Position numbers and translations under genes: made by a program. The notes under the pieces are model-generated. The model was given only the letters and a program-made list of their open reading frames with translations. It did not search any database and had not been told where the DNA came from. A stretch of DNA of 25,000 nucleotides from a virus, in IMG/VR virus record IMGVR_UViG_3300000117_000226, positions 1 through 25,000 of that record, one strand, 5' to 3'. Positions 1-6,932 of the stretch are shown here, in pieces. Position 1 is the stretch's first letter; each line of letters starts with the position of its first letter.

Positions 1-283
1 ATAAGCAAGAAACGAAGCCCTAGACTGCCGAGTTTATGCTTATTGTTGTTTTGTTGGATTAAATGCTAACTTAAAAACAATTTATAAAAAACAAAACGAA
101 ATGCTTAAAACCTTGGGAGCAAAAGAACAGCCAACACCAGAGCCAAAAGAAGAGGCAAAAGAAGAGACTAAAGAAGAAATTAAAACAGAAACTAATATTC
201 AAAAAAAACCTTTAAATATACAAAGAAATAATTTAAAAAATAGGCATGATAGACCAAGAGGCGGCTTTGTGAACTCTTGGTAA
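1..283 (+). CDS. Terminase large subunit (gpA-type), C-terminal end only
   Basis: From base 5 the frame reads A-R-N-E-A-L-D-C-R-V-Y-A-Y and ends R-G-G-F-V-N-S-W. Both are typical of the C-terminus of lambda gpA-like large terminases, the ATPase/nuclease that packages DNA into proheads. Between them lies a charged Lys/Glu-rich linker. An ATG at 101 could start a 60-aa ORF, but homology runs upstream of it without a break and it has no convincing SD, so I read it as the terminase tail. Oddly, an in-frame TAA sits at 2-4, directly before the conserved stretch. This may be a nonsense mutation, a frameshift or error in the A-rich start, or an effect of the window edge. The next gene follows at 304. 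The family call is fairly secure; the integrity of the gene is not. Confidence 0.72.
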
Positions 284-303
284 GTCTTTTAGGAGGGCTT
301 TTC

Positions 304-894
304 ATGTCGAATGTTTTTACCGCTACGCCTGGAACGTCAGAGCCGCGCGAAATCATTCAGGGTGATTATACAACGTGGAAAAAAACAGAATACAGCGACG
401 ATTACCCAAACACTTCTTATACACTATCTTATAAAGCAAGACTTGAAGGCGACGGCACAACAGTTATCACTTTAACCGCAACAAATAGCGGTGATGATTA
501 TTTAATTGTTGCCGATGCCGACACAACAGCCGCTTATACCGTGGGCGTTTATCACTGGCAGCTATACATCACCGATAGCGGCGACAGTTCAAAAAGAGTT
601 ACGCTAGATTATGGCACTTTTGAAATTAAGCCGAACAAAGCAGCCGCAACAACAGACCCCCGCACTCACGCAAAAATCATGCTTGATAAAATTGAAAGCT
701 TGCTTGAGGGCAGAGCCGATGCGGACGTATCTACTTACTCCATTCAAGGCCGATCACTAACTAAACTATCAATCGACGATCTTTTAAAGTGGCGCAGCTT
801 TTACCGCGCTGAAGTTAAAAAAGAAGAGCAGGCCGAGCGCGTCAGAAATGGCAATGGATCAGGCCGCTTGATCAAAGCCTCTTTTAACGTATAG
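304..894 (+). CDS. gpW-like head-completion / neck protein
   Basis: This is a 196-aa protein. ATG 304 is preferred over the upstream in-frame start at 277 because AGGAGG lies at 291-296 with normal spacing. The N-terminal half (about residues 1-115) is beta-rich and Ig-like in composition. The C-terminal part (about 118-196) reads R-T-H-A-K-I-M-L-D-K-I-E and then G-R-S-L, followed by a Leu/Arg-rich helix. That pattern resembles the small gpW-type connector proteins encoded between terminase and portal in lambda-like phages, which finish the packaged head and prepare it for tail joining. The position between terminase and portal supports the role. The exact family is inferred from pattern and synteny. 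Confidence 0.62.
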   Translation: MSNVFTATPGTSEPREIIQGDYTTWKKTEYSDDYPNTSYTLSYKARLEGDGTTVITLTATNSGDDYLIVADADTTAAYTVGVYHWQLYITDSGDSSKRVTLDYGTFEIKPNKAAATTDPRTHAKIMLDKIESLLEGRADADVSTYSIQGRSLTKLSIDDLLKWRSFYRAEVKKEEQAERVRNGNGSGRLIKASFNV

Positions 895-901
895 GGGAGC
901 A

Positions 902-2371
902 ATGTTTGAATTTATAGCTAACTCAATCGCTAAAAGATTTTCAAAAAAAGTTTCTAAGAGATCTTATGACGGCGCCAAATCAGGCCGCTTAATAGACTTT
1001 TTCGCTGGAACTCGCAGCGCTGATGATGAAATCCGTTTTGATATTCGAAAGCTTCGCGACAGATGCCGCGAAATGATCCGTAACGATCCATATTCTAAGC
1101 GCTATGTTGCCATTATGAAAACAAACATAGTTGGCGAAAAAGGCATTCTTTTACAGCCAAACGCGCTAGAAGATGATGGAAGAAGCGACGAAGCCGCAAA
1201 CAATTTGATTTTGCAAGCTTGGCATAAATGGGCAAAAAAGGGATTTTGCACGATTGATGAGCGTTTATCTTTTGTTGACTGTCAAGATTTGCTAATAGAG
1301 CAGCTTTCAAGCGAGGGCGAGGCGCTTATTCAACTAGTCACAACCAATAAAAACCCTTTTGGTTTTGCGCTTAAGTTTTTAGATACCGATCAGTTAGACG
1401 AAGAGCTAAACAAAAATCTTGAGAACGGCAAGCGTATCAAGATGGGCGTTGAGTTAGATAAAAATGACAAGCCGCTAGCTTATTGGCTATTCGAAGAAAA
1501 TCCCAACGAAAATTTTATGCTAAGCCGAGCGGCAAGAATGCATAGAAGAGTGCCAGCCGATCAAATTTTGCATATTTACAGACAAACAAGGCCAGGGCAG
1601 ACAAGAGGCGTTCCACCACTAGCCGCAGCGCTTTTGAGAGTTCGCCAGCTTAACGGATATATTGACGCGGAACTCACAGCGGCAAGAATCGGGGCTTCAA
1701 AGATGGGCTTTTTCACAAGCTCTAAAGGCGAAGACTACCAAGGCGAAGACAAAGAAGATGTATACAATCCGATTATGAACGCAGAGCCAGGAACGTTTGA
1801 GCAATTGCCCGAAGGCATGGCCTTTCAAACCTTCGACCCTCAGCACCCAACTAGCCAATTTCAGGATTTTGTAAAACAGATTCTTAGATCTTTTGCATCC
1901 AGTTTGAATATTTCTTATGCGACGCTATCGAATGATTTAGAAAGCGTTAACTATTCGAGCATAAGACAAGGCGCTTTAGAAGAGCGTTTTTATTTCAAAA
2001 AAGAACAGAATTTTTTAATTGAGCATTTTTTACAGCCCGTTTTTGAGCGTTGGCTACTAATGGCGATGACAACAGGCGCGCTTAATCTTCCCATGCGAAA
2101 GTTTGAAAAGTTCGCAAATCCTAAATGGATGCCTCGCGGTTTTGGTTATATCGACCCACTTAAAGAAACCCAAAGTTATTCAGTTGCTCTTAATAACGGA
2201 ACCATGACGCTAAATGATATTGCCTCTATTCATGGAAGGGACGTTAAGAGTTTGTTAGAACAAATCAAAAAAGAGAAAGAACTCGCGCAAAGTTTAGGCA
2301 TAGATCTAGCCTTTGAACCTTTTGGCGCGAAGGGAGCTTTACAAAAGAGCGAGGACACAGAAGATGAGTAA
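902..2371 (+). CDS. Portal protein, lambda gpB family
   Basis: This 489-aa protein forms the dodecameric ring at one head vertex through which DNA enters and leaves. It carries features of the lambda-type portal family. There is an early helical region with R-C-R-E-M-I-R-N-D-P-Y (about 50-65), a central L-D-T-D-Q-L-D-E-E segment, then I-L-H-I-Y-R-Q-T-R-P-G-Q-T-R-G-V-P and A-A-R-I-G-A-S-K in the stem and clip region. A late S-L-N-I-S-Y-A-T-L-S-N-D-L segment follows. The length is close to lambda gpB (533 aa). GGGGAG just before ATG 902 serves as SD. The stop overlaps the start of the protease-capsid gene by 8 bases, which suggests translational coupling. Confidence 0.93.
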   Translation: MFEFIANSIAKRFSKKVSKRSYDGAKSGRLIDFFAGTRSADDEIRFDIRKLRDRCREMIRNDPYSKRYVAIMKTNIVGEKGILLQPNALEDDGRSDEAANNLILQAWHKWAKKGFCTIDERLSFVDCQDLLIEQLSSEGEALIQLVTTNKNPFGFALKFLDTDQLDEELNKNLENGKRIKMGVELDKNDKPLAYWLFEENPNENFMLSRAARMHRRVPADQILHIYRQTRPGQTRGVPPLAAALLRVRQLNGYIDAELTAARIGASKMGFFTSSKGEDYQGEDKEDVYNPIMNAEPGTFEQLPEGMAFQTFDPQHPTSQFQDFVKQILRSFASSLNISYATLSNDLESVNYSSIRQGALEERFYFKKEQNFLIEHFLQPVFERWLLMAMTTGALNLPMRKFEKFANPKWMPRGFGYIDPLKETQSYSVALNNGTMTLNDIASIHGRDVKSLLEQIKKEKELAQSLGIDLAFEPFGAKGALQKSEDTEDE

Positions 2372-4193
2372 ACCAGAAATTTCAACTTGTCAAAGGTCAG
2401 CAAGGTTAGATCTTTCTTTGTTAAAAGATGAGTCAAGAGAGATAGAGCTTGCTTTTTCGTCTGAAAACAAAGTGCGCCAAGTTTTTGGCTACGAAGTTTT
2501 AGACCATGAAGATGTTGATTTAGAGTTTTTAAACTCAGGAAGAGCGCCGCTTTTAAAAGATCACGACAAACGCCAACAAATTGGCGTGATTGAAAGGGCG
2601 TACATAGATCAGGAAACCCGCGTAGGCCGCGCGGTGGTGCGTTTTGGAAGAAACGCGCTAGCTGAATCCGAGTACCAAGACATGAAAGACGGAATTCGTG
2701 TGAATGTTTCGGTATCGTATGAGATTTTAGAAATGGACGAAGAATTGCCAAGAGACGCGGAAGGGATTCCAAGTTATCGGGTAAAGTTTAGACCTTTTGA
2801 AATCTCTTTAGTATCAGTCCCAGCCGACGAAAGCGTAGGAGTTGGGCGCGAGAAAATACAAGAAGAAAAACCCCTTAAAGGAGTGGTTAAAATGTCAGTA
2901 CAAGAAAACGATTCGGCTAAAGTTGATGTCGCGGCCGAAGTAAAAAGCGCTAGAGAAGCTGAAGTTTCCAGAGTTAAAGAAATTCATTCTCTTGGCGAGC
3001 GCCACAAAATGCAAGATCTTGCACAAAAAGCAATCAGTGAAGGCTTAAGCGTTAGCCGCTTTAAAGGTGAAATCCTTGAGCGCATCCAAAGCCATCCCGT
3101 AAAACTTCCTCAAGGTGAAGTTGATATGAGCAAAAAAGAACAAAGAGAATACTCTTTGATGAAAGCTATCAATGCAGCCGCTAAAAAAGACTGGGGCAAA
3201 GCTGGCCTTGAGTTGGAAGTTTCTAAAGAACTAGAAAAGCAATACGGCCGCGAAGCTAAAGGCTTTTTTGTTCCTACTAACATTGCATGGGGCAACCAAG
3301 CAAGCCGTGATTTAACTGTTGCATCAGCTACTGGTGGTGCTAAATTAGTTGGAACCGATCAAAGAGGCGATCTTTACATTGACGCTTTGAGAGCTAAAAC
3401 TTTGATCAATGAACTAGGCGCAACTGTTTTGACAGGTCTACAAGGTGATGTTGATATCCCAAGAGTTAGCGTTAAAACAACTGTCGCATTTATGGCGAAC
3501 GAGACAACAGCCGTAACAGAGGGCGCACCTCAGTTTGATCAAATTCAACTAGCACCCAAAACTGTTAGCGGATTTGTAGATATCTCAAGAAAACTTCGCT
3601 ACCAAAGTGATCCAAGCGTTGAAATGCTCGTTCGTAACGACATTTTGCAGCAAATTGCTAGCAAGATTGACGATGTAGCATTCGAAGGCGGCGGAACTGG
3701 CGAGCCTTCAGGTATTATCAACGGCGCAAGCGTTGCAGTTGTAGCACTTGGAACAAACGGCGGCGCTCCAACTTACGGGTCAACCATCGACTTAATCAAA
3801 GAAGTGGATGTGGATAACGCTTTGATGGGTAACTTGGCATACGTAACAACTCCTGCAGCTTGGGCGAAACTTGCACAAACTGCAAAAGTTGCAAGTACTG
3901 ATAGCGTAATGATCTTAGATCCAGCTATGAACATGCTTAACGGCTACCCAATTTACAGATCAAACAACGTGCCTAGCGATCTTACAAAAGGTTCAGGAAC
4001 CGCGCTAAGCGCTATGTTCTTTGGTAACTTCAACGATCTAATGCTAGCTTTTTGGTCAGGAATTGACATTATCGTTGATGAGTCCAGCTTGTCCACAATC
4101 GGCGGCGTTCGCTTGGTATTCTTCCAAGATTTAGACGTTGGTTTAAGACATGACGAAAGCTTTGCAGTAATAAAAGATATGATTACAACCTAA
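2364..4193 (+). CDS. Prohead protease fused to HK97-fold major capsid protein
   Basis: This is a 609-aa fusion. ATG 2364 (MSKPEIS) is chosen over the upstream in-frame start at 2313 because GAGG lies at 2351-2354 and the overlap with the portal is short. Residues 20-165 form an HK97-type serine prohead protease with candidate catalytic His67 (K-D-H-D), Ser116 (N-V-S-V-S-Y) and Glu146 (P-F-E-I-S-L-V-S-V-P-A). Residues 177-270 are helical and charged, like a scaffolding delta domain. From about 275 to the end is the major capsid protein, with the N-arm (G-F-F-V-P-T-N) and P-domain pattern. Fused protease-capsid genes are known in some phages, where the protease is removed by self-cleavage. A strong internal start at Met177 could supply capsid without protease. 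Confidence 0.92.
   Translation: MSKPEISTCQRSARLDLSLLKDESREIELAFSSENKVRQVFGYEVLDHEDVDLEFLNSGRAPLLKDHDKRQQIGVIERAYIDQETRVGRAVVRFGRNALAESEYQDMKDGIRVNVSVSYEILEMDEELPRDAEGIPSYRVKFRPFEISLVSVPADESVGVGREKIQEEKPLKGVVKMSVQENDSAKVDVAAEVKSAREAEVSRVKEIHSLGERHKMQDLAQKAISEGLSVSRFKGEILERIQSHPVKLPQGEVDMSKKEQREYSLMKAINAAAKKDWGKAGLELEVSKELEKQYGREAKGFFVPTNIAWGNQASRDLTVASATGGAKLVGTDQRGDLYIDALRAKTLINELGATVLTGLQGDVDIPRVSVKTTVAFMANETTAVTEGAPQFDQIQLAPKTVSGFVDISRKLRYQSDPSVEMLVRNDILQQIASKIDDVAFEGGGTGEPSGIINGASVAVVALGTNGGAPTYGSTIDLIKEVDVDNALMGNLAYVTTPAAWAKLAQTAKVASTDSVMILDPAMNMLNGYPIYRSNNVPSDLTKGSGTALSAMFFGNFNDLMLAFWSGIDIIVDESSLSTIGGVRLVFFQDLDVGLRHDESFAVIKDMITT
2877..2894 (+). promoter_or_regulatory. Internal SD and in-frame start inside the protease-capsid gene
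   Basis: AAAGGAG at 2877-2883 lies 8 bases before an in-frame ATG at 2892-2894, which is Met177 of the fusion. Starting there would give a 433-aa scaffold-plus-capsid protein without the protease. The match to a perfect SD with ideal spacing, placed exactly at the domain boundary, argues against chance. Use in vivo is inference. Confidence 0.62.
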
Positions 4194-4220
4194 TAATTAG
4201 CTTTCCTTTAATTAGACTAT

Positions 4221-4246
4221 GGGGGCCGCTTCGGCGGCCTTCATTT
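4221..4246 (+). terminator. Hairpin after the capsid gene (terminator or attenuator)
   Basis: Arms 4221-4229 (GGGGGCCGC) and 4234-4242 (GCGGCCTTC) pair around a TTCG tetraloop, with two G-U pairs near the base. The following tract, ATTT, is short, so termination is probably partial. Hairpins of this kind after the capsid gene can favour capsid mRNA over downstream tail mRNA. Confidence 0.6.
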
Positions 4247-4263
4247 AACACAAGGTTTCAAAA

Positions 4264-4455
4264 ATGAAAGTTAAAGTTTTAAGGGCTTTTCAAAACCATG
4301 AAGTTGGATCAATTATAGACCTAGAAGGCCCTCAAGTGATTCAATTTTTATCTAGAAAAATGGTTGAAGAATACAAGGAGCCAGCGCAAGAAAAAAACCG
4401 CGCGGTCGGTTTAGAAAATTCAGCGCCCAAGAAAAGCGCAAAGCGTAAAAAATAA
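4264..4455 (+). CDS. Small head-region protein, hypothetical
   Basis: This 63-aa protein begins M-K-V-K-V-L-R-A-F and continues with H-E-V-G-S-I-I-D-L-E-G, a small beta-rich fold. It ends in a strongly basic tail (K-K-S-A-K-R-K-K). Small proteins of this pattern are common in phages between the capsid and head-tail joining genes, where they are usually annotated only as hypothetical. SD evidence is weak (AAGG in ACAAGG at about 4251-4254). Its stop at 4453-4455 directly abuts the next start, so the two genes are probably coupled. I do not know its function; a structural or assembly role follows only from position. Confidence 0.6.
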   Translation: MKVKVLRAFQNHEVGSIIDLEGPQVIQFLSRKMVEEYKEPAQEKNRAVGLENSAPKKSAKRKK

Positions 4456-4761
4456 ATGGCTATTGAAAACGCAGCGGAAAGAGCCGCAATGCTTGCAGAT
4501 TTTGGGGTTACGGCAACCTATACAGCCGACGGAGGCAGCCCGAAAAGTATAACGGTAATTTTTGATCAGGCTTTTTTAGAGGCCGACGCAAACGGCAATG
4601 TAAAAGTTGAAAGCACAAATCCAATTGCTCTTTGCAGAACGGCAGACGTTAGCGACTCCGACCACGCAACAACAATTGTTATTTCAGGCACAACTTATAA
4701 TGTAGTTGGCGTTCAACCAGACGGAACGGGTTTTACGTTGTTAGTTTTAGAAACTCAGTAA
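4456..4761 (+). CDS. Head-tail joining protein (gpFII-like)
   Basis: This 101-aa protein has a beta-rich pattern ending T-T-Y-N-V-V-G-V-Q-P-D-G-T-G-F-T-L-L-V-L. That resembles the C-terminus of short head-tail attachment proteins such as lambda gpFII (117 aa) and its relatives, which bind the filled head and form the platform for the tail. The ATG follows the upstream stop with no gap, so translation probably depends on coupling or re-initiation. The place after capsid and before the tail genes is the expected one. The identity rests on the terminal motif, length and synteny. Confidence 0.65.
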   Translation: MAIENAAERAAMLADFGVTATYTADGGSPKSITVIFDQAFLEADANGNVKVESTNPIALCRTADVSDSDHATTIVISGTTYNVVGVQPDGTGFTLLVLETQ

Positions 4762-4776
4762 AAAGGTGGTTTTACT

Positions 4777-5517
4777 ATGACGCTCAAAATGGCCCATAAC
4801 TTTTTTTATAGTGTAGCACAAGGTTTAATTCCTAACGTTCATGCCGTTGCAGAGTTTGGAGAAAATTTAGATGTTGGAACAAGTCAAGAAACTTTATGGG
4901 GCGAGGGTGGACTTTATAGTTATTTATCAAGCGCTGAGCAATTAACACTATCGAGTACTAGCGCAAACGACACAAGCGGCGGAACAGGGCTTCAAACAGT
5001 AACAATTTTTGGCCTAGATGGAAATTATGACGAGCAAAGCGAAACAATAACATTAAATGGCTTAAGCGGCGTAACAACGACAAATTCCTACTTAAGAATT
5101 TACACCATGTGCGGTGTTGCTGTTGGTTCGGGGGGCGTAAACGCAGGCAATATTTATGCTGGAACGGGAACAATAACGGCAGGAAAACCAGCTAATGTTT
5201 ATGCACAAATGGACATAGGAAAAGGGCAAACATTAATGGCTATTTACACAATACCAGCAGGCTATACAGGCTATTTAAGACAAATTTATTTTTCCACGGG
5301 TAAGAGCCATTCAATTTATGCACAACTCTACACAAGAAAAATTAATGAGAGTTTAACAGTAAAACATACAGGTCGAATGTTTGACGGGCTTTATCACAAA
5401 TTATTAGATTTTCCCATTGTATGCACAGAAAAAACAGATATAGAAATCAGAGTTACGGGTGAAGCATCAAATAGCCAAGTTTCAGGCGGTTTTGATTTGA
5501 TGATAGTTAAGGATTAA
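4777..5517 (+). CDS. Virion structural protein, decoration or head-fibre type
   Basis: This 246-aa protein is rich in Thr, Ser, Gly and Asn. It has an L-W-G-E-G-G-L-Y-S-Y motif near residue 40 and then L-S-S-T-S-A-N-D-T-S-G-G-T-G and V-T-I-F-G-L-D-G-N-Y motifs. Later it reads G-Q-T-L-M-A-I-Y-T-I-P-A-G-Y-T-G-Y-L. This type of beta-sandwich protein occurs in many environmental phages near capsid genes and is generally thought to be exposed on the virion. AAGGTGG lies upstream of ATG 4777. A second ATG eight bases further in frame (M-A-H-N) is an alternative start. Decoration or fibre function is inference. Confidence 0.6.
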   Translation: MTLKMAHNFFYSVAQGLIPNVHAVAEFGENLDVGTSQETLWGEGGLYSYLSSAEQLTLSSTSANDTSGGTGLQTVTIFGLDGNYDEQSETITLNGLSGVTTTNSYLRIYTMCGVAVGSGGVNAGNIYAGTGTITAGKPANVYAQMDIGKGQTLMAIYTIPAGYTGYLRQIYFSTGKSHSIYAQLYTRKINESLTVKHTGRMFDGLYHKLLDFPIVCTEKTDIEIRVTGEASNSQVSGGFDLMIVKD

Positions 5518-5521
5518 TTTT

Positions 5522-5962
5522 ATGGCGCATCTTAGAAAACAAATACGCGATCAAGTGATTACAACTTTAACGGGACTTGCGACAACTGGCACAAATGTTT
5601 TTAGATCCAGAGTTTATAACAACGAAGCGTCAAAGTTGCCTTGTCTTTGTGTTTACACTCTAAGCGAGAACATAGAAGACGCGACATTAAGCCCCGTTAA
5701 ATACGAAAGGGCCTTGGAATTAGCGGTTGAAGGCTATGCAAAAGCAACTAGCAATATAGATGATACACTCGATCAAATTGCTTTAGAAGTTGAAGAGGCT
5801 TTGGCCGCCGATTTAACGCTAAATTCGCTAGCGCTTGATTGTGCTTTGCAATCAACAGAGATAAATTTAATTGGCGATGGCGACCAGCCAATAGGGGCTA
5901 TTCGCTTAAGCTTTGAAATTCATTATAGAACAAGAGCCGACGACGTGGAAACGAGCGGCTAA
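5522..5962 (+). CDS. Tail terminator protein (gpU-like)
   Basis: This 146-aa protein opens with an R-K-Q-I-R-D-Q-V helix and a short R-V-Y pattern. The segment L-P-C-L-C-V-Y-T follows, and then the acidic helix D-D-T-L-D-Q-I-A-L-E-V-E-E-A. It ends in a beta strand, I-R-L-S-F-E-I-H-Y-R-T. This is the layout of tail terminators of the lambda gpU kind, which cap the tail tube and join it to the head. AAGGA lies shortly before ATG 5522. Its place just upstream of the tail tube gene agrees. Confidence 0.7.
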   Translation: MAHLRKQIRDQVITTLTGLATTGTNVFRSRVYNNEASKLPCLCVYTLSENIEDATLSPVKYERALELAVEGYAKATSNIDDTLDQIALEVEEALAADLTLNSLALDCALQSTEINLIGDGDQPIGAIRLSFEIHYRTRADDVETSG

Positions 5963-5980
5963 AAGTCATAGGGGGAAATC

Positions 5981-6373
5981 ATGGCTACTTTTCACGGAAA
6001 GGAAGGAACGGTATTAGTCGGATCAGACGCGGTTGCCGAAGTTAAAAGTTTTACTGTTACACAAACAGTAGAAACCGCTGATGATACAGTGATGGGCGAT
6101 ACTTGGAGAAGTCACAAAGCTGGCTTTAGATCCTGGAACGGTTCTTTAACTTGTAACTTTGACGATACCGACATAAACGGCCAAGAGGCTTTAACAGTTG
6201 GCGCTAGTGTTACCCTAAATCTTCAACCTGAAGGAAACACAACAGGGGATTATCTACTGACAGGAACAGCAACTATTACGGAAGTTACACAAACAAGTGA
6301 TAGTGAAGGCATTGTTGAGAGATCTTTTAATTTCTTGGGCAATGGCTCGCTAACAATATCAACCGTTTCATAA
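5981..6373 (+). CDS. Major tail tube protein
   Basis: This 130-aa protein is almost all beta. It opens with H-G-K-E-G-T-V-L-V-G, then S-F-T-V-T-Q-T-V-E-T-A-D-D-T-V-M-G-D-T-W. The segment S-W-N-G-S-L-T-C-N-F-D-D-T-D is typical of small siphovirus tube proteins that stack in hexameric rings around the tape measure. It lacks the extra C-terminal Ig domain of lambda gpV. AGGGGG precedes ATG 5981 at good spacing. The chaperone genes follow directly, as in other lambda-like phages. Confidence 0.82.
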   Translation: MATFHGKEGTVLVGSDAVAEVKSFTVTQTVETADDTVMGDTWRSHKAGFRSWNGSLTCNFDDTDINGQEALTVGASVTLNLQPEGNTTGDYLLTGTATITEVTQTSDSEGIVERSFNFLGNGSLTISTVS

Positions 6374-6384
6374 ACGAGGTTTAA

Positions 6385-6777
6385 ATGGCTGCAATCGACA
6401 ATGTAATTAAACACTTTGAAAACACCTATGAGAAAAAATCTTTTGAAGTTCCTGAGTGGGGGCCAGAAGGACAGCCGTTAAAAATCTTTGTTGAGCCGAT
6501 GACGCTTAAACAACAATCCGAAATCTTGGAATTAATACAAACCAAGGGAGCGGGCGCGGGCTTTGTGCATGCAATATGCACAAAAGCCCTAGATGAGAGC
6601 GGCAAAAGAATTTTTGCGGGCGATAAGCTTTTTTTGACGAACAAAGCCGATCCCGATTTAGTGATTGAAGTTGGTCAAAAGATTTGGAACCTTGCAAAAG
6701 GAAAAGATATTGACGCGCATTTGCAAAACTTAGATGAGGAATGCGAGGAAATTGTCGAAGAGCTTAAAAAAAAATAA
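6385..6777 (+). CDS. Tail assembly chaperone, G-type short product
   Basis: This 130-aa acidic protein lies between tail tube and tape measure, the fixed position of the lambda G/T chaperones, which hold the tape measure soluble during tail assembly. It reads F-E-V-P-E-W-G-P-E-G-Q-P-L-K-I-F-V-E-P-M-T, a pattern common in this group. It ends E-L-K-K-K immediately before TAA 6775-6777. GAGG lies upstream of ATG 6385. The last three codons are all AAA and form the slip site for the longer product. Confidence 0.78.
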   Translation: MAAIDNVIKHFENTYEKKSFEVPEWGPEGQPLKIFVEPMTLKQQSEILELIQTKGAGAGFVHAICTKALDESGKRIFAGDKLFLTNKADPDLVIEVGQKIWNLAKGKDIDAHLQNLDEECEEIVEELKKK

Positions 6778-6932
6778 GCAAGAATGAACGCTACTTATTC
6801 GGCGTTTTTCAACTTGCGGAATTTTTAAAAAAGCACCCTTCCGAAATTGTAGAAATGACAGTTTCAGAGTTTTACGCTTGGATAGCTTACTTTAAGGTTA
6901 AAGAAGACCATGGCAAGAAAAGATCAGCTTAA
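6385..6932 (+). CDS. Tail assembly chaperone, GT-type product by -1 frameshift
   Basis: A -1 slip on the A run at 6766-6774 moves translation into the frame that starts at 6774 and stays open to TAA 6930-6932. The 130 residues of G are extended by 52, giving about 182 aa. The added part reads L-F-G-V-F-Q-L-A-E-F-L-K-K-H-P-S-E-I-V and then T-V-S-E-F-Y-A-W-I-A-Y-F. That is the recognisable T-domain pattern of such chaperones. The extension has no usable start of its own, because a TAA in its frame lies at 6765-6767, just before the run. It overlaps the first 23 bases of the tape-measure gene. Family knowledge (lambda G/GT) and sequence agree well. Confidence 0.8.
6766..6777 (+). promoter_or_regulatory. 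Programmed -1 frameshift site (A9 then TAA)
   Basis: Nine A residues (6766-6774) are followed at once by the zero-frame stop TAA. A homopolymeric slippery run beside a stop codon permits -1 ribosomal slippage; polymerase slippage is also possible. Which mechanism works, and at what rate, cannot be read from the sequence. Confidence 0.75.

Noticed and set aside
2230-2772. 180-aa open frame on the minus strand
   Set aside because: It lies opposite the portal and protease-capsid genes, has no SD, and its Ser/Leu/Arg/Cys-rich translation is typical of an antisense shadow.
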